A DNA stretch of 38,849 nucleotides from Candidatus Gottesmanbacteria bacterium. GTDB lineage: Bacteria; Patescibacteriota; Microgenomatia; UBA10105. Made by a program: the position numbers and the translations under genes. The notes beneath the pieces are model-generated. The model saw only the letters and a list, made by a program, of their open reading frames with translations. It did not search any database and was not told the DNA's origin. Positions 28,395-35,107 of the stretch are shown in pieces; the stretch's first letter is position 1; each line of letters begins with the position of its first letter. The stretch is from positions 1,027-39,875 of the forward strand of contig JAHFKJ010000013.1 in assembly GCA_023245415.1 (NCBI GenBank). The letters are read 5' to 3'.

Positions 28395-29321
28395 TTACTT
28401 TCCGTGGAATTTCCTATGGATTTCTTTAAGTTGCGGGTTGGTCACATGGGTATACACTTGAGTAGTTGAAACATTTTTGTGTCCAAGCATTTCCTGAATC
28501 GCCCTCAGATCTGCTCCAGCTGACAATAAATCAGTGGCAAAGGTGTGACGTATTCCGTGAGGAGTGATCTTAATCGGTAATTTAGCTTTCTTTACATATT
28601 TTTCAACCGCCCGCTGGACACTTCTTGCACTGAGGCGTATCCCTTCTTCACCTTTGCCTTTGCCGACTTTTTTGCCCGAATAGCGTACAAACAATGGTTT
28701 GTAGGGATCCACGCGGTAGCTCAAATATTTCTGCAGCCACTCAAGTGCCGTGTCAGAGATAAATACTAAGCGCGGTTTACTGCCCTTGCCGATGATACCG
28801 AGTTCGCGGGTTTTGAAATCAATCTGGTCGCGATTAAGCTTCACGAGTTCTGATACTCTAAGTCCTGTGGAAAACAACAGTTCAATCATCGCTTTGTCGC
28901 GCATCCCCTGGGCTGTGGACATATCGGGTTGATTGACAAGCCGCGTCAATTGATCACGACTTAAAAATTTAAGACTGTGGGACTCGGCTTTTCCCAATTC
29001 AATTTTTTCCGGGGAAAGCGTTTGAATATCTTTCCGGGCAAGAAACCGCAAAAATGTCCGCAGTGCAATCAAGTGATAATTTTGCGTAATACGTTTTAGC
29101 GTTAGACCTTTGGCATTGCTAAGGCGGGTGAGAAACAAACGGTAACGGCGAATCGTATCCTGATTTATGTCTTTGTTATCTGGCACAGTAGGGGAGCAGT
29201 CTGCCAACCAGTTGGAAAAGCGCTTCAGATAATGTCTGTAGTTACGGATAGTAAGCGGGGAGACATTTTTCTCAATTTCGAGGAATTCTAGAAATTCAGT
29301 GATAAGTTCAGGAATTTTCAT
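28395..29321 (-). CDS. Tyrosine recombinase, XerC/XerD-like
   Basis: This 308-residue protein has an N-terminal SAM-like core-binding domain (about 1-95: 'FLEFLEIEKNVSPLTIRNYRHYLKRF') and a catalytic domain with the full set of active-site residues. These are Arg155 ('STGLRVSEL'), Lys179 ('GKGSKPR'), His256-x-x-Arg259 ('HGIRHTF'), His281 ('LGHKN') and Tyr290 ('TQVYTHV'). Size and spacing are those of chromosomal XerC/XerD proteins, which resolve chromosome dimers at dif. It stands alone with no integrase-like mobile genes around, so a housekeeping Xer is more likely than a phage integrase. CPR genomes often encode a single Xer-type enzyme. Confidence 0.9.
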   Translation of the reverse strand: MKIPELITEFLEFLEIEKNVSPLTIRNYRHYLKRFSNWLADCSPTVPDNKDINQDTIRRYRLFLTRLSNAKGLTLKRITQNYHLIALRTFLRFLARKDIQTLSPEKIELGKAESHSLKFLSRDQLTRLVNQPDMSTAQGMRDKAMIELLFSTGLRVSELVKLNRDQIDFKTRELGIIGKGSKPRLVFISDTALEWLQKYLSYRVDPYKPLFVRYSGKKVGKGKGEEGIRLSARSVQRAVEKYVKKAKLPIKITPHGIRHTFATDLLSAGADLRAIQEMLGHKNVSTTQVYTHVTNPQLKEIHRKFHGK

Positions 29322-29341
29322 ATTTTTTACCCATGAGCTAT

Positions 29342-29372
29342 ATTGCGATGATATTTTCTATATCGTGGCAAT
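29342..29372. repeat. Imperfect hairpin between xer and TIM-barrel genes
   Basis: ATTGCGATGATAT (29342-29354) pairs with ATATCGTGGCAAT (29360-29372) at 11 of 13 positions across a 5-nt loop. It lies in the divergent spacer about 20 bp upstream of the recombinase ATG. It could be a protein-binding site or an RNA hairpin. There is no T-run on either side strong enough for a terminator. Confidence 0.35.
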
Positions 29373-29447
29373 AATGTGAGATTGTAGGACATTTATAAAG
29401 TCTACCTCATAACTTATTTTGCGACGTCTCAATTAAAAATTAACTCA

Positions 29448-29467
29448 ATTTGACTAATTAGTCAAAT
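29448..29467. promoter_or_regulatory. Perfect 20-bp palindrome, probable operator
   Basis: ATTTGACTAATTAGTCAAAT is its own reverse complement. It covers the place where the -35 box of the downstream promoter would be. A further half-site, TTTGACTA, overlaps the start of the -10 region at 29476-29483. This arrangement suits a homodimeric repressor (for example of the MarR or TetR kind, not encoded nearby) controlling the TIM-barrel gene. Confidence 0.6.
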
Positions 29468-29481
29468 ATGGGAAATTTGAC

Positions 29482-29487
29482 TATAAT
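29482..29487 (+). promoter_or_regulatory. -10 box of TIM-barrel gene, leaderless arrangement
   Basis: TATAAT ends directly before an ATG (29488) and 6 nt before the next in-frame ATG (29494). Transcription would start at about the second ATG, so the mRNA is probably leaderless and the protein begins at 29494. Confidence 0.6.
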
Positions 29488-29493
29488 ATGCTA

Positions 29494-30408
29494 ATGAAAT
29501 TAGGCATTAAAATAGGTCTAAAAAGTAACTGGAAAAGTGACTTGCTGGCAACCCGTCCGGATTTCTGCGAAATTTGGTTTGACAGCCGAAAAATATCTCT
29601 CTATGAACCTATTTTTAAATTTGTTCGGGAAATCGGCTGCCAAGTGGGCTTACATTTTTGGGGGGCGTTACCGGATGGAACACTTACTAACCTGGCTTAT
29701 CCTGATAAAGAAATATTAAACGCTTCGCGTACATTAGTAAAAAAGACTATTGAAACTGCAGCTAAATATGATGCGCTATATGTAAACATTCACCCCGGCG
29801 GGACGCTTTTAACCCGAGTAGATTTTGAACGGCAGCAATTTTTGCCCTATACCAAACTTCTATCCTATGACACAACTCTGAATATTCTTCGTCAATCGTT
29901 AGAAGAATTAAGCAGTTTTGCATCTGTGCAGGGAATTCTGTTCTGTGTCGAAAGTGTACCGTACCTGGCTCTGGGACATCCCTGGCATGGCAAATCAGGA
30001 CGTTACAATCCTGTAAATATTGGTGAAATCCCGATTACTGAATTGAAACGCTTGTTACCGATGGAAAACGTCTACTTCGCCAATGATTTTGGACATACCT
30101 GTGCTAATCTGACCATACCGGACCGGGAAATAATCAAATCCTGGCTATTTCGAACAACTTTGGAATTTGCCCAAAATACCAAACTTATACATGTCAGCTA
30201 TATAGTACCACCGTATAATGGCACCGATTACCACGGTAGTCTCTACTTTGATGAATTTAAAACTCAAGCTGCATTACCAAATTATTCTGAAATGCTGGAA
30301 CTTCTGAAAGTATTTAAGAACCGCAGCGATATTCATGCACTGGTCGAACCCGAATCGGATCATATAGGTAATTTTAAATTCCTTAAAATTCTCGTCGAAA
30401 GATTATAA
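29494..30408 (+). CDS. Xylose-isomerase-like TIM-barrel protein (AP endonuclease 2 superfamily)
   Basis: The product is 304 residues from the ATG at 29494; the ATG at 29488 would sit on the -10 box. The order of metal-ligand-like residues fits the sugar-phosphate isomerase/epimerase and AP endonuclease 2 superfamily: 'VGLHFWG', 'YVNIHPGG', 'LFCVESVPY', 'YFANDFGHTCAN', 'LIHVSY', 'DYHGSLYFDEF' and 'ALVEPESDH'. Such proteins act as soluble isomerases, epimerases or endonucleases with two or three divalent metals. Exact activity cannot be told, and no pathway neighbours are present. The palindrome upstream suggests it is specifically regulated. Confidence 0.65.
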   Translation: MKLGIKIGLKSNWKSDLLATRPDFCEIWFDSRKISLYEPIFKFVREIGCQVGLHFWGALPDGTLTNLAYPDKEILNASRTLVKKTIETAAKYDALYVNIHPGGTLLTRVDFERQQFLPYTKLLSYDTTLNILRQSLEELSSFASVQGILFCVESVPYLALGHPWHGKSGRYNPVNIGEIPITELKRLLPMENVYFANDFGHTCANLTIPDREIIKSWLFRTTLEFAQNTKLIHVSYIVPPYNGTDYHGSLYFDEFKTQAALPNYSEMLELLKVFKNRSDIHALVEPESDHIGNFKFLKILVERL

Positions 30409-30830
30409 ATCCAGGTATTAGGCTATACGCCTCTACAATGACCTAGAACGGCTGAAATTTAGGTTAACTGGCATTTCTGAGCAAAAAAATATCAGATGTT
30501 ATGATTTGTGCTAAGCTTGAACACCAGTTTTATTCGTAAATCCGGTTACATTGAAATTAAATAATTAAATTATTGATTGTATATAAGTAAACATTATGCC
30601 TGGAATCTGGAGAATTAAGACAATAATTCAAGTTTTTCAGCATTAGAAGTAGAAATAATCAGAATTACTATTTGTCCAAAAATCGGACTTCTCCGCACAA
30701 AACCTCAATTTAACGTCGCAAAAGTATTATTGTGCGACATCGTAGTTTTAGCCTGAAATCTCTCTTCTCTTAATTTGCCTAAGTTTTATTAATTCTAACC
30801 TGACACAAGTCCTACAGAACGAAATATCGT

Positions 30831-30857
30831 CTCCGTTTACCCATAGAGGGAACGGAG
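30831..30857. ncRNA. Stable bulged hairpin of possible structured RNA
   Basis: CTCCGTT (30831-30837) pairs perfectly with AACGGAG (30851-30857). Inside, CCC (30840-30842) pairs with GGG (30848-30850) over an ATAGA loop, leaving a 2-nt bulge. A 10-bp GC-containing stem in an AT-rich spacer suggests a piece of a structured RNA. The possible terminator 96 nt downstream could mark its 3' end. The RNA family is not recognised. Confidence 0.35.
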
Positions 30858-30913
30858 TTTATTGGAAGAATTCACTAGCTGCTCTAAAACGTAAGACGCT
30901 GACGATTATTCTG

Positions 30914-31421
30914 TATAAAAATACGTGAGTTAGAACTTAAGAAGGCATTTACAAGAGTCTCTTATCAACTCTTTTTTTTTGCAGACTTGCAGTTCGATTT
31001 AGGCTGTCTTAATAGTCTAAACATTCTAATTCGAAGCTAATATAAGTAAACGCATTAATAGATTCATCTCATTGAAAGGTGATTATTTAGCTGTCAGAAC
31101 AATCTCAGCCGTCATTTCCGAAGTTATAGATATTTTTCCCGCAACCACGTAAATATTACCATGTTGACTGTATTCTGATCTACGACAATTATTAATCTTA
31201 TTTTAGAGCCTTAATATGCTCCGTAGTCACCATTTTGAAGCTGAAAAACACGGATTAAAAAATTTAACCAGCACTTATATTTGAGAGTACATGGTACTTA
31301 TTGAGGGTATAAAGATAACATCACACGCGGTAAAGGTGCATTAAATCCTTAGTGAACCAGACTTTAGAAAGTTAAGGCAAAGATATACAAAAATTGTGAA
31401 ATAACATATAAAAATACGTGA
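30914..31421 (+). repeat. 15-bp direct repeat TATAAAAATACGTGA, two copies
   Basis: Identical copies lie at 30914-30928 and 31407-31421, about 490 bp apart in non-coding DNA. A 15-mer match is unlikely by chance in a stretch this short, even allowing for AT richness. The second copy is only 4 nt from the consensus DnaA box. Each copy could be a protein-binding site or a -10-containing promoter element. Confidence 0.5.
30953..30980 (+). terminator. Possible Rho-independent terminator
   Basis: AAGAGT (30953-30958) and ACTCTT (30968-30973) form a 6-bp stem with a 9-nt loop, followed by a run of nine T (30972-30980). The stem is weak in GC, but the T-run is the longest in this spacer. It would end a plus-strand transcript, either from the TIM-barrel gene or from a non-coding RNA in the gap. 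Confidence 0.4.
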
Positions 31422-31425
31422 AAAC

Positions 31426-31434
31426 TTATCCACA
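31426..31434 (+). promoter_or_regulatory. Consensus DnaA box TTATCCACA
   Basis: This is an exact match to the high-affinity DnaA box. It is followed within about 70 bp by a ~120-bp segment made almost only of A and T (31500-31620), which resembles a DNA-unwinding element. Only one perfect box is seen; TTATCAACT at 30962 is a weak second. Single boxes also occur by chance, so an origin is only a possibility. Confidence 0.4.
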
Positions 31435-31626
31435 TACTATAGGTTTGAATAGGTCAAACTGCATCACAAGTCTTCTATTCGAACCACTTCCCTCTTCCCT
31501 GAAAAAAGATAAGCATTTTAAATTAATAATTATTTAAGATAACTAAATAAATTAATATTAAATTAATTATTTTTTATATATTCAAAAATTCGAATTTATG
31601 ATAAGTAATTAGAAAATAGAAATTTC

Positions 31627-32457
31627 TTAAAGTATCCCCTCTCCCCATTTAGTCGTAAAGACTACTAACAAAAAAACGACTACCAGAACCAGTACAAATT
31701 CACGAATTGTTTTGGTAAACAAACGCTCCACCAAATATTGTTGGGTCATGCCAACAAGTGTATACAGAACTGCTGTAACAAGTACCGCCTCCTGAATTAG
31801 TTGAATTGGCCAAAACGACAGAATAATCACCAATTCTGTTATAACAAGAGTGATTACCAGTGATCCTATCCAGGCAGCAGAGGAAACCGCAGACGTTAAC
31901 TCCATTGACCATAACGCTTGTAAGACTAACGGAAATGTGATGAGTATAGTAAGCAGGGCATTCATGAAAAATGGCAAGTGTAGGGAAAGAGCCGTATCGA
32001 TAAGTAAATACTCGGTAACGAGTGTTAATATAAGACCGATACTATGAGCAGCTCTAAGTAGCTGGATGTTTCTTTCAGCAGCGATATTAAATATATTTTC
32101 GCATAATAAAATGGCATACATTCCCACAGCGTACAAAGCTAAAATAGGTAATCTAGTCAACCAGCGCGCTGGTAAAAGATAATAGAATAAAAACACAGCA
32201 GCTGTAAAAAATGTGGGCAGCGTCAGAAGTGTGACATATTCCCAACCCGCCAGCACATCTCTCAGGACTATAGCAGACAGCAGATACGTACCGGCTATTA
32301 AAACTAGCAACAGATCTACACGGATGCTTCCGGAAATAAGCTGAGTTGCGGCTAAGGTACTCGCTAAAATAAGAGTGGCTATAACAAACTGCTGGCGTTT
32401 GGAAAATGAAAATGCATTATTGAGCGTTCTTCCAATATTATGTAATAATTTATTCAT
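31627..32457 (-). CDS. Polytopic membrane protein of unknown function, partner of yebC
   Basis: This 276-residue protein has about eight hydrophobic segments spread along its length and short loops. No catalytic motif is seen. Its ATG overlaps the yebC stop as ATGA (32457-32454), so the two are translated together. I recall similar membrane proteins beside yebC in Patescibacteria (a DUF5656-like family), but I cannot confirm this from sequence alone. Function is unknown. Confidence 0.7.
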   Translation of the reverse strand: MNKLLHNIGRTLNNAFSFSKRQQFVIATLILASTLAATQLISGSIRVDLLLVLIAGTYLLSAIVLRDVLAGWEYVTLLTLPTFFTAAVFLFYYLLPARWLTRLPILALYAVGMYAILLCENIFNIAAERNIQLLRAAHSIGLILTLVTEYLLIDTALSLHLPFFMNALLTILITFPLVLQALWSMELTSAVSSAAWIGSLVITLVITELVIILSFWPIQLIQEAVLVTAVLYTLVGMTQQYLVERLFTKTIREFVLVLVVVFLLVVFTTKWGEGIL

Positions 32458-33197
32458 TTTATAAACTCATTTGGAATTCCTACATTGCTAAATACCTTGT
32501 GCACATCGTCCAACTCTTCCAAAGATTGTAAGAACTTGATGATTTTCGAAGAACTGGTCTGATCGGATAAGCGAATACTTGTTTGAGGTTTATATATAAG
32601 TTCAGCGGAAGTTATAACCAGCCCGTTTTTTTCTAAAATCAGTTTTAATTTATGTAAATCTTGAGGGAGTGATTGAACATAGAACTTGGCTGATCCTTCT
32701 TCGATATCCTGAACTTGAGCCGTTACTGAAATATTAAACAATTCATCATATGAAAGTGTTTTATCGCAAGTAACAATCCCCACCTGTGTAAATATATGAC
32801 GTACGCAACCAGTTGACCCTAAGTGCCCGCCGTGAGCTATAAAGAAATTTTTAAGAAGCGCTGTCGATCGCTGATGATTGTCTGTGACCGCTTCGATAAG
32901 TACTGCGACCCCCAGAGGCGCGAACCCTTCATATAAAATTTCTTCAAGACCTGTTTCTCCGGTATTTATAACAGCCCTTTTAATCGCCCGCTCAATGTTC
33001 TCTTTTGGCATGTTTGCGTCCCTGGCTTTTTCGACCGCCAACCGCAATTTAAAATTGCTCTGCGGATCACTCACCCCTCCTCCATCGCGAACGGCAATGG
33101 TAATTTGCGCCGCAAGTTTGGTAAAAATTCTTCCTTTAGCTTGATCGTTTGCCCCTTTTTGGTGTTTGATAGTTGACCACTTGCTGTGACCTGACAT
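32454..33197 (-). CDS. yebC: YebC/PmpR/TACO1 family protein
   Basis: This 247-residue protein begins with the family hallmark 'MSGHSKWSTIKHQKGANDQAKGRIFTKLAAQITIAVRDGGG', followed by 'NFKLRLAVEKARDANMPKENIERAIKRA' and 'EEILYEGFAPLGVAVLIEAVTDNHQRS'. All three domains are present. Family members were first described as DNA-binding transcription regulators; more recent work links YebC/TACO1 to relieving ribosome stalling on proline stretches. It starts the two-gene unit with the membrane protein. The TATAAT at 33211-33206 ends 8 nt before the ATG, so the transcript should be leaderless. Confidence 0.95.
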   Translation of the reverse strand: MSGHSKWSTIKHQKGANDQAKGRIFTKLAAQITIAVRDGGGVSDPQSNFKLRLAVEKARDANMPKENIERAIKRAVINTGETGLEEILYEGFAPLGVAVLIEAVTDNHQRSTALLKNFFIAHGGHLGSTGCVRHIFTQVGIVTCDKTLSYDELFNISVTAQVQDIEEGSAKFYVQSLPQDLHKLKLILEKNGLVITSAELIYKPQTSIRLSDQTSSSKIIKFLQSLEELDDVHKVFSNVGIPNEFIK

Positions 33198-33205
33198 ACC
33201 AAAGT

Positions 33206-33211
33206 ATTATA
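33206..33211 (-). promoter_or_regulatory. yebC -10 box (TATAAT), 8 nt before ATG
   Basis: On the minus strand TATAAT is followed by 8 nt and then the yebC ATG. The normal distance from -10 to transcription start would place the first base at or next to the A of ATG, giving a leaderless mRNA. Confidence 0.6.
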
Positions 33212-33295
33212 ACATCTTCGTGGAATGTGTTCGGAATAAAATGCAATTTAAAGACAATAATTTTTCGTAATTTATTCATATAAGACTTTTAACAC

Positions 33296-33323
33296 TTGAC
33301 AACAATCCTTAAAAATCTATATT
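33296..33323 (+). promoter_or_regulatory. Promoter of TPR gene (TTGACA-16-TATATT)
   Basis: A perfect -35 TTGACA (33296-33301) and a -10 TATATT (33318-33323) are 16 bp apart. The predicted leader of about 24 nt before the ATG (33354) is A-rich without a clear Shine-Dalgarno. This is the most canonical sigma-70-type promoter in the window. Confidence 0.7.
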
Positions 33324-33353
33324 GTAATGTCTAAACAGTGTAACTGAAAAAAA

Positions 33354-34076
33354 ATGGAAGAAGAATTAGCCGCACAAGCAATTGCGTGTGCCTTAGAGCA
33401 AAAATGGTCTGAAGCAATTCGTCTAAACCTGGAACTTGTTAGGATCAACATGTCAGACATCCCAGCTCATAACCGGTTAGCATATGCGTATTTAAAATCC
33501 GGGGATGTAATAACCGCAAAAAATACCTATCAAAAAGTACTTAAAATTGATAAACATAATCCTATCGCACTCAAAATAGTCAAATGGCTTTCCGGAATAT
33601 CCAAAAGTGATATTCATCAAAACAACCATCACGTAATTCCGACTCCTACAGTGTTCTTAGAAGAGCCGGGAAAAACTAAAGTAGTGACACTGGTTCACAC
33701 AGCCCAGGCGAAAATTTTGTGTAATCTGATTACTGCCCAAAAAGTTAACTTTATTCCTAAAAAACACTCAATTGAAATACGCGACGAAATGAACTTATAT
33801 ATAGGAGCGTTACCTGATGATTTAGCCTATAAACTACTTAAGTTTGTAAACGCAGGAAACGTATATGATGTATATATTAAAGGCGTCGGTCAAAACTCAG
33901 TAATTGTTTTTATACGCGAACTCAAACGCGGCAAGAAATATGCAAGTATTCCTTCATTTACATCAGCCTCTCAACTGCAAAATACATCTACAAAACACAC
34001 GGTTTTGGAAAACGAGGTGAACGAAGAAGATGAGGAAAAATCTAAAGACAAAAACACTGATGAAACTGAAGAATAA
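33354..34076 (+). CDS. TPR protein with conserved C-terminal domain and acidic tail
   Basis: This 240-residue protein has two TPR-like helix pairs at residues ~5-75 ('KWSEAIRLNLELVRINMSDIPAHNRLAYAYLKSGDVITAKNTYQKVLKID'). A mixed alpha/beta region at ~105-195 follows ('VHTAQAKILCNLITAQKVNFIPKKHSIEIRDEMNLYIGALPDDLAYKLLKFVNAGNVYDVYIKG'), and then a low-complexity Glu/Asp/Lys tail. The middle part faintly resembles HIRAN-type nucleic-acid-binding modules, but this is a guess. There is no signal peptide, so it is cytoplasmic. The strong promoter suggests good expression. The function is unknown. Confidence 0.65.
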   Translation: MEEELAAQAIACALEQKWSEAIRLNLELVRINMSDIPAHNRLAYAYLKSGDVITAKNTYQKVLKIDKHNPIALKIVKWLSGISKSDIHQNNHHVIPTPTVFLEEPGKTKVVTLVHTAQAKILCNLITAQKVNFIPKKHSIEIRDEMNLYIGALPDDLAYKLLKFVNAGNVYDVYIKGVGQNSVIVFIRELKRGKKYASIPSFTSASQLQNTSTKHTVLENEVNEEDEEKSKDKNTDETEE

Positions 34077-34117
34077 ATAGGAATATTTAGATGAAACTGT
34101 CTTAATAGACTTCTCCG

Positions 34118-35104
34118 TCAAAAGTGAATCATTTTTTGCGTTTGTACCCACCGTTTTGCAAACTTATCACCAACATACACTGAAAATTCCTGTGGATCAG
34201 TCTGTGAAAGTTCGAGAGAGCAGGCATACTCCCTTTGCAGAAATTGGATTATCTTACTTTTTGCTTTTTCAGTTTTTACGATGAGTTTACATGTACCCAG
34301 CGGCATTTTTTGATTGCCGGTTGAAATAACTTTCCCACCGATCGCAGTTAATATCTGTGCAAATTCACTTGCCACATTAGAAGTATCCGTTGTATTGAAT
34401 ACACTTATCAGCAAAGCTTCCTGATGAATTTGTTCATCTTCAAATCGATGTTCAAGATACTGCTCTAAACGACTTTGATTGAGAATCATTACCCGTGATT
34501 GATCCGGCAACGTGACATGCGTGTATAAAGCCGAATCGGCCGAAGCGTTTAACAAAACCTGCTCGTCTGCTCGTAAAAAAGCGAGCTTTCCGCTCAAAAA
34601 TATTCGATCATATAGGTTAAGTGTGCTAATACGCCGATCCCAAATTAACTTAGTAAATGAGTTGGCATTTTTAAAATCAGTAGTTAACTGCGCTGCTGAA
34701 TTTGTTTTCAAATCAAAGATCGTCGGAAATGATACACTTGCGGATATTTTTAAGTGCAGCAGATCTTCAATCGTGTCTTCAGTCAATCGGGTTTTGTGTT
34801 CGAGCTGGGCCAATTTTTCAGTACTGGCCAATCTATACATCCCATATCCCCATGGTACTTGTACGTATAGATCGTCCGGCAGCGTCACAAATATAACTTT
34901 TTCTGTTTTATTTTTGGGAAAAGAAACCAGCATTAAAGGTCGAGTTTTGAACAATAAATTTACACGCCAATTTTTCTGAAAAACAGATGAGTAATGTAAA
35001 GAGACTAATTTGAGTACGACCATCCCGCAAAATATTGCCGCAACTAATATAGCAAGAATGACCGTGAAATTCCCGTATATTCGTCTTCGTCCAATATAAG
35101 ACAT
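34118..35104 (-). CDS. Membrane-anchored LytR_C-domain protein
   Basis: This 328-residue protein has one N-terminal membrane span (about 13-34) and an extracytoplasmic region. The C-terminal part (about 230-318) looks like a LytR_C domain: 'EALLISVFNTTDTSNVASEFAQILTAIGGKVISTGNQ' matches the V-x-V-x-N-x-T/G...A...L...G pattern. The middle (about 65-200) is not recognised and does not show the arginine-rich active site of LCP phosphotransferases, so it is not a full LytR-CpsA-Psr enzyme. It may act in cell-envelope assembly. It follows tgt after 3 nt, so it is co-transcribed. Confidence 0.6.
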   Translation of the reverse strand: MSYIGRRRIYGNFTVILAILVAAIFCGMVVLKLVSLHYSSVFQKNWRVNLLFKTRPLMLVSFPKNKTEKVIFVTLPDDLYVQVPWGYGMYRLASTEKLAQLEHKTRLTEDTIEDLLHLKISASVSFPTIFDLKTNSAAQLTTDFKNANSFTKLIWDRRISTLNLYDRIFLSGKLAFLRADEQVLLNASADSALYTHVTLPDQSRVMILNQSRLEQYLEHRFEDEQIHQEALLISVFNTTDTSNVASEFAQILTAIGGKVISTGNQKMPLGTCKLIVKTEKAKSKIIQFLQREYACSLELSQTDPQEFSVYVGDKFAKRWVQTQKMIHF

Positions 35105-35107
35105 ATC

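Larger units (their letters stand above)
30409..31626. other. 1.2-kb non-coding region between convergent genes
   Basis: No open frame of credible length, tRNA, tmRNA, RNase P RNA or rRNA was recognised on either strand. It holds a hairpin (30831-30857), a possible terminator (30953-30980), a 15-bp direct repeat (30914 and 31407), a 12-bp repeat ATATAAGTAAAC (30581 and 31040), a consensus DnaA box (31426-31434) and a strongly AT-rich end (about 31500-31620). Both flanking genes point into it. It is by far the longest gap in an otherwise tightly packed window, so it probably holds an unrecognised RNA or a replication or segregation site. Confidence 0.6.

Noticed and set aside
30575-30600. dif-like site around ATATAAGTAAAC
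   Set aside because: It resembles only the XerD arm of a B. subtilis-type dif loosely and lacks a matching second arm; the 12-mer repeat is within what chance allows in AT-rich DNA.
31465-31500. tRNA T-arm-like motif GGTTCGAAT on the minus strand
   Set aside because: The flanking bases cannot form the 5-bp T stem, and no anticodon arm or acceptor stem is found at the right distance.
30409-31626. tmRNA or RNase P RNA in the long spacer
   Set aside because: I found none of the conserved segments (tmRNA tag and tRNA-like ends, or the RNase P GAGGAAAGTCC and ACAGAA...GGCTTA regions) on either strand.
34512-34979. 155-codon open frame antisense to the LytR_C-domain gene
   Set aside because: Its composition looks like a complement of the real gene and no promoter or Shine-Dalgarno is present; the minus-strand gene has a membrane anchor and recognisable domain and follows tgt tightly.
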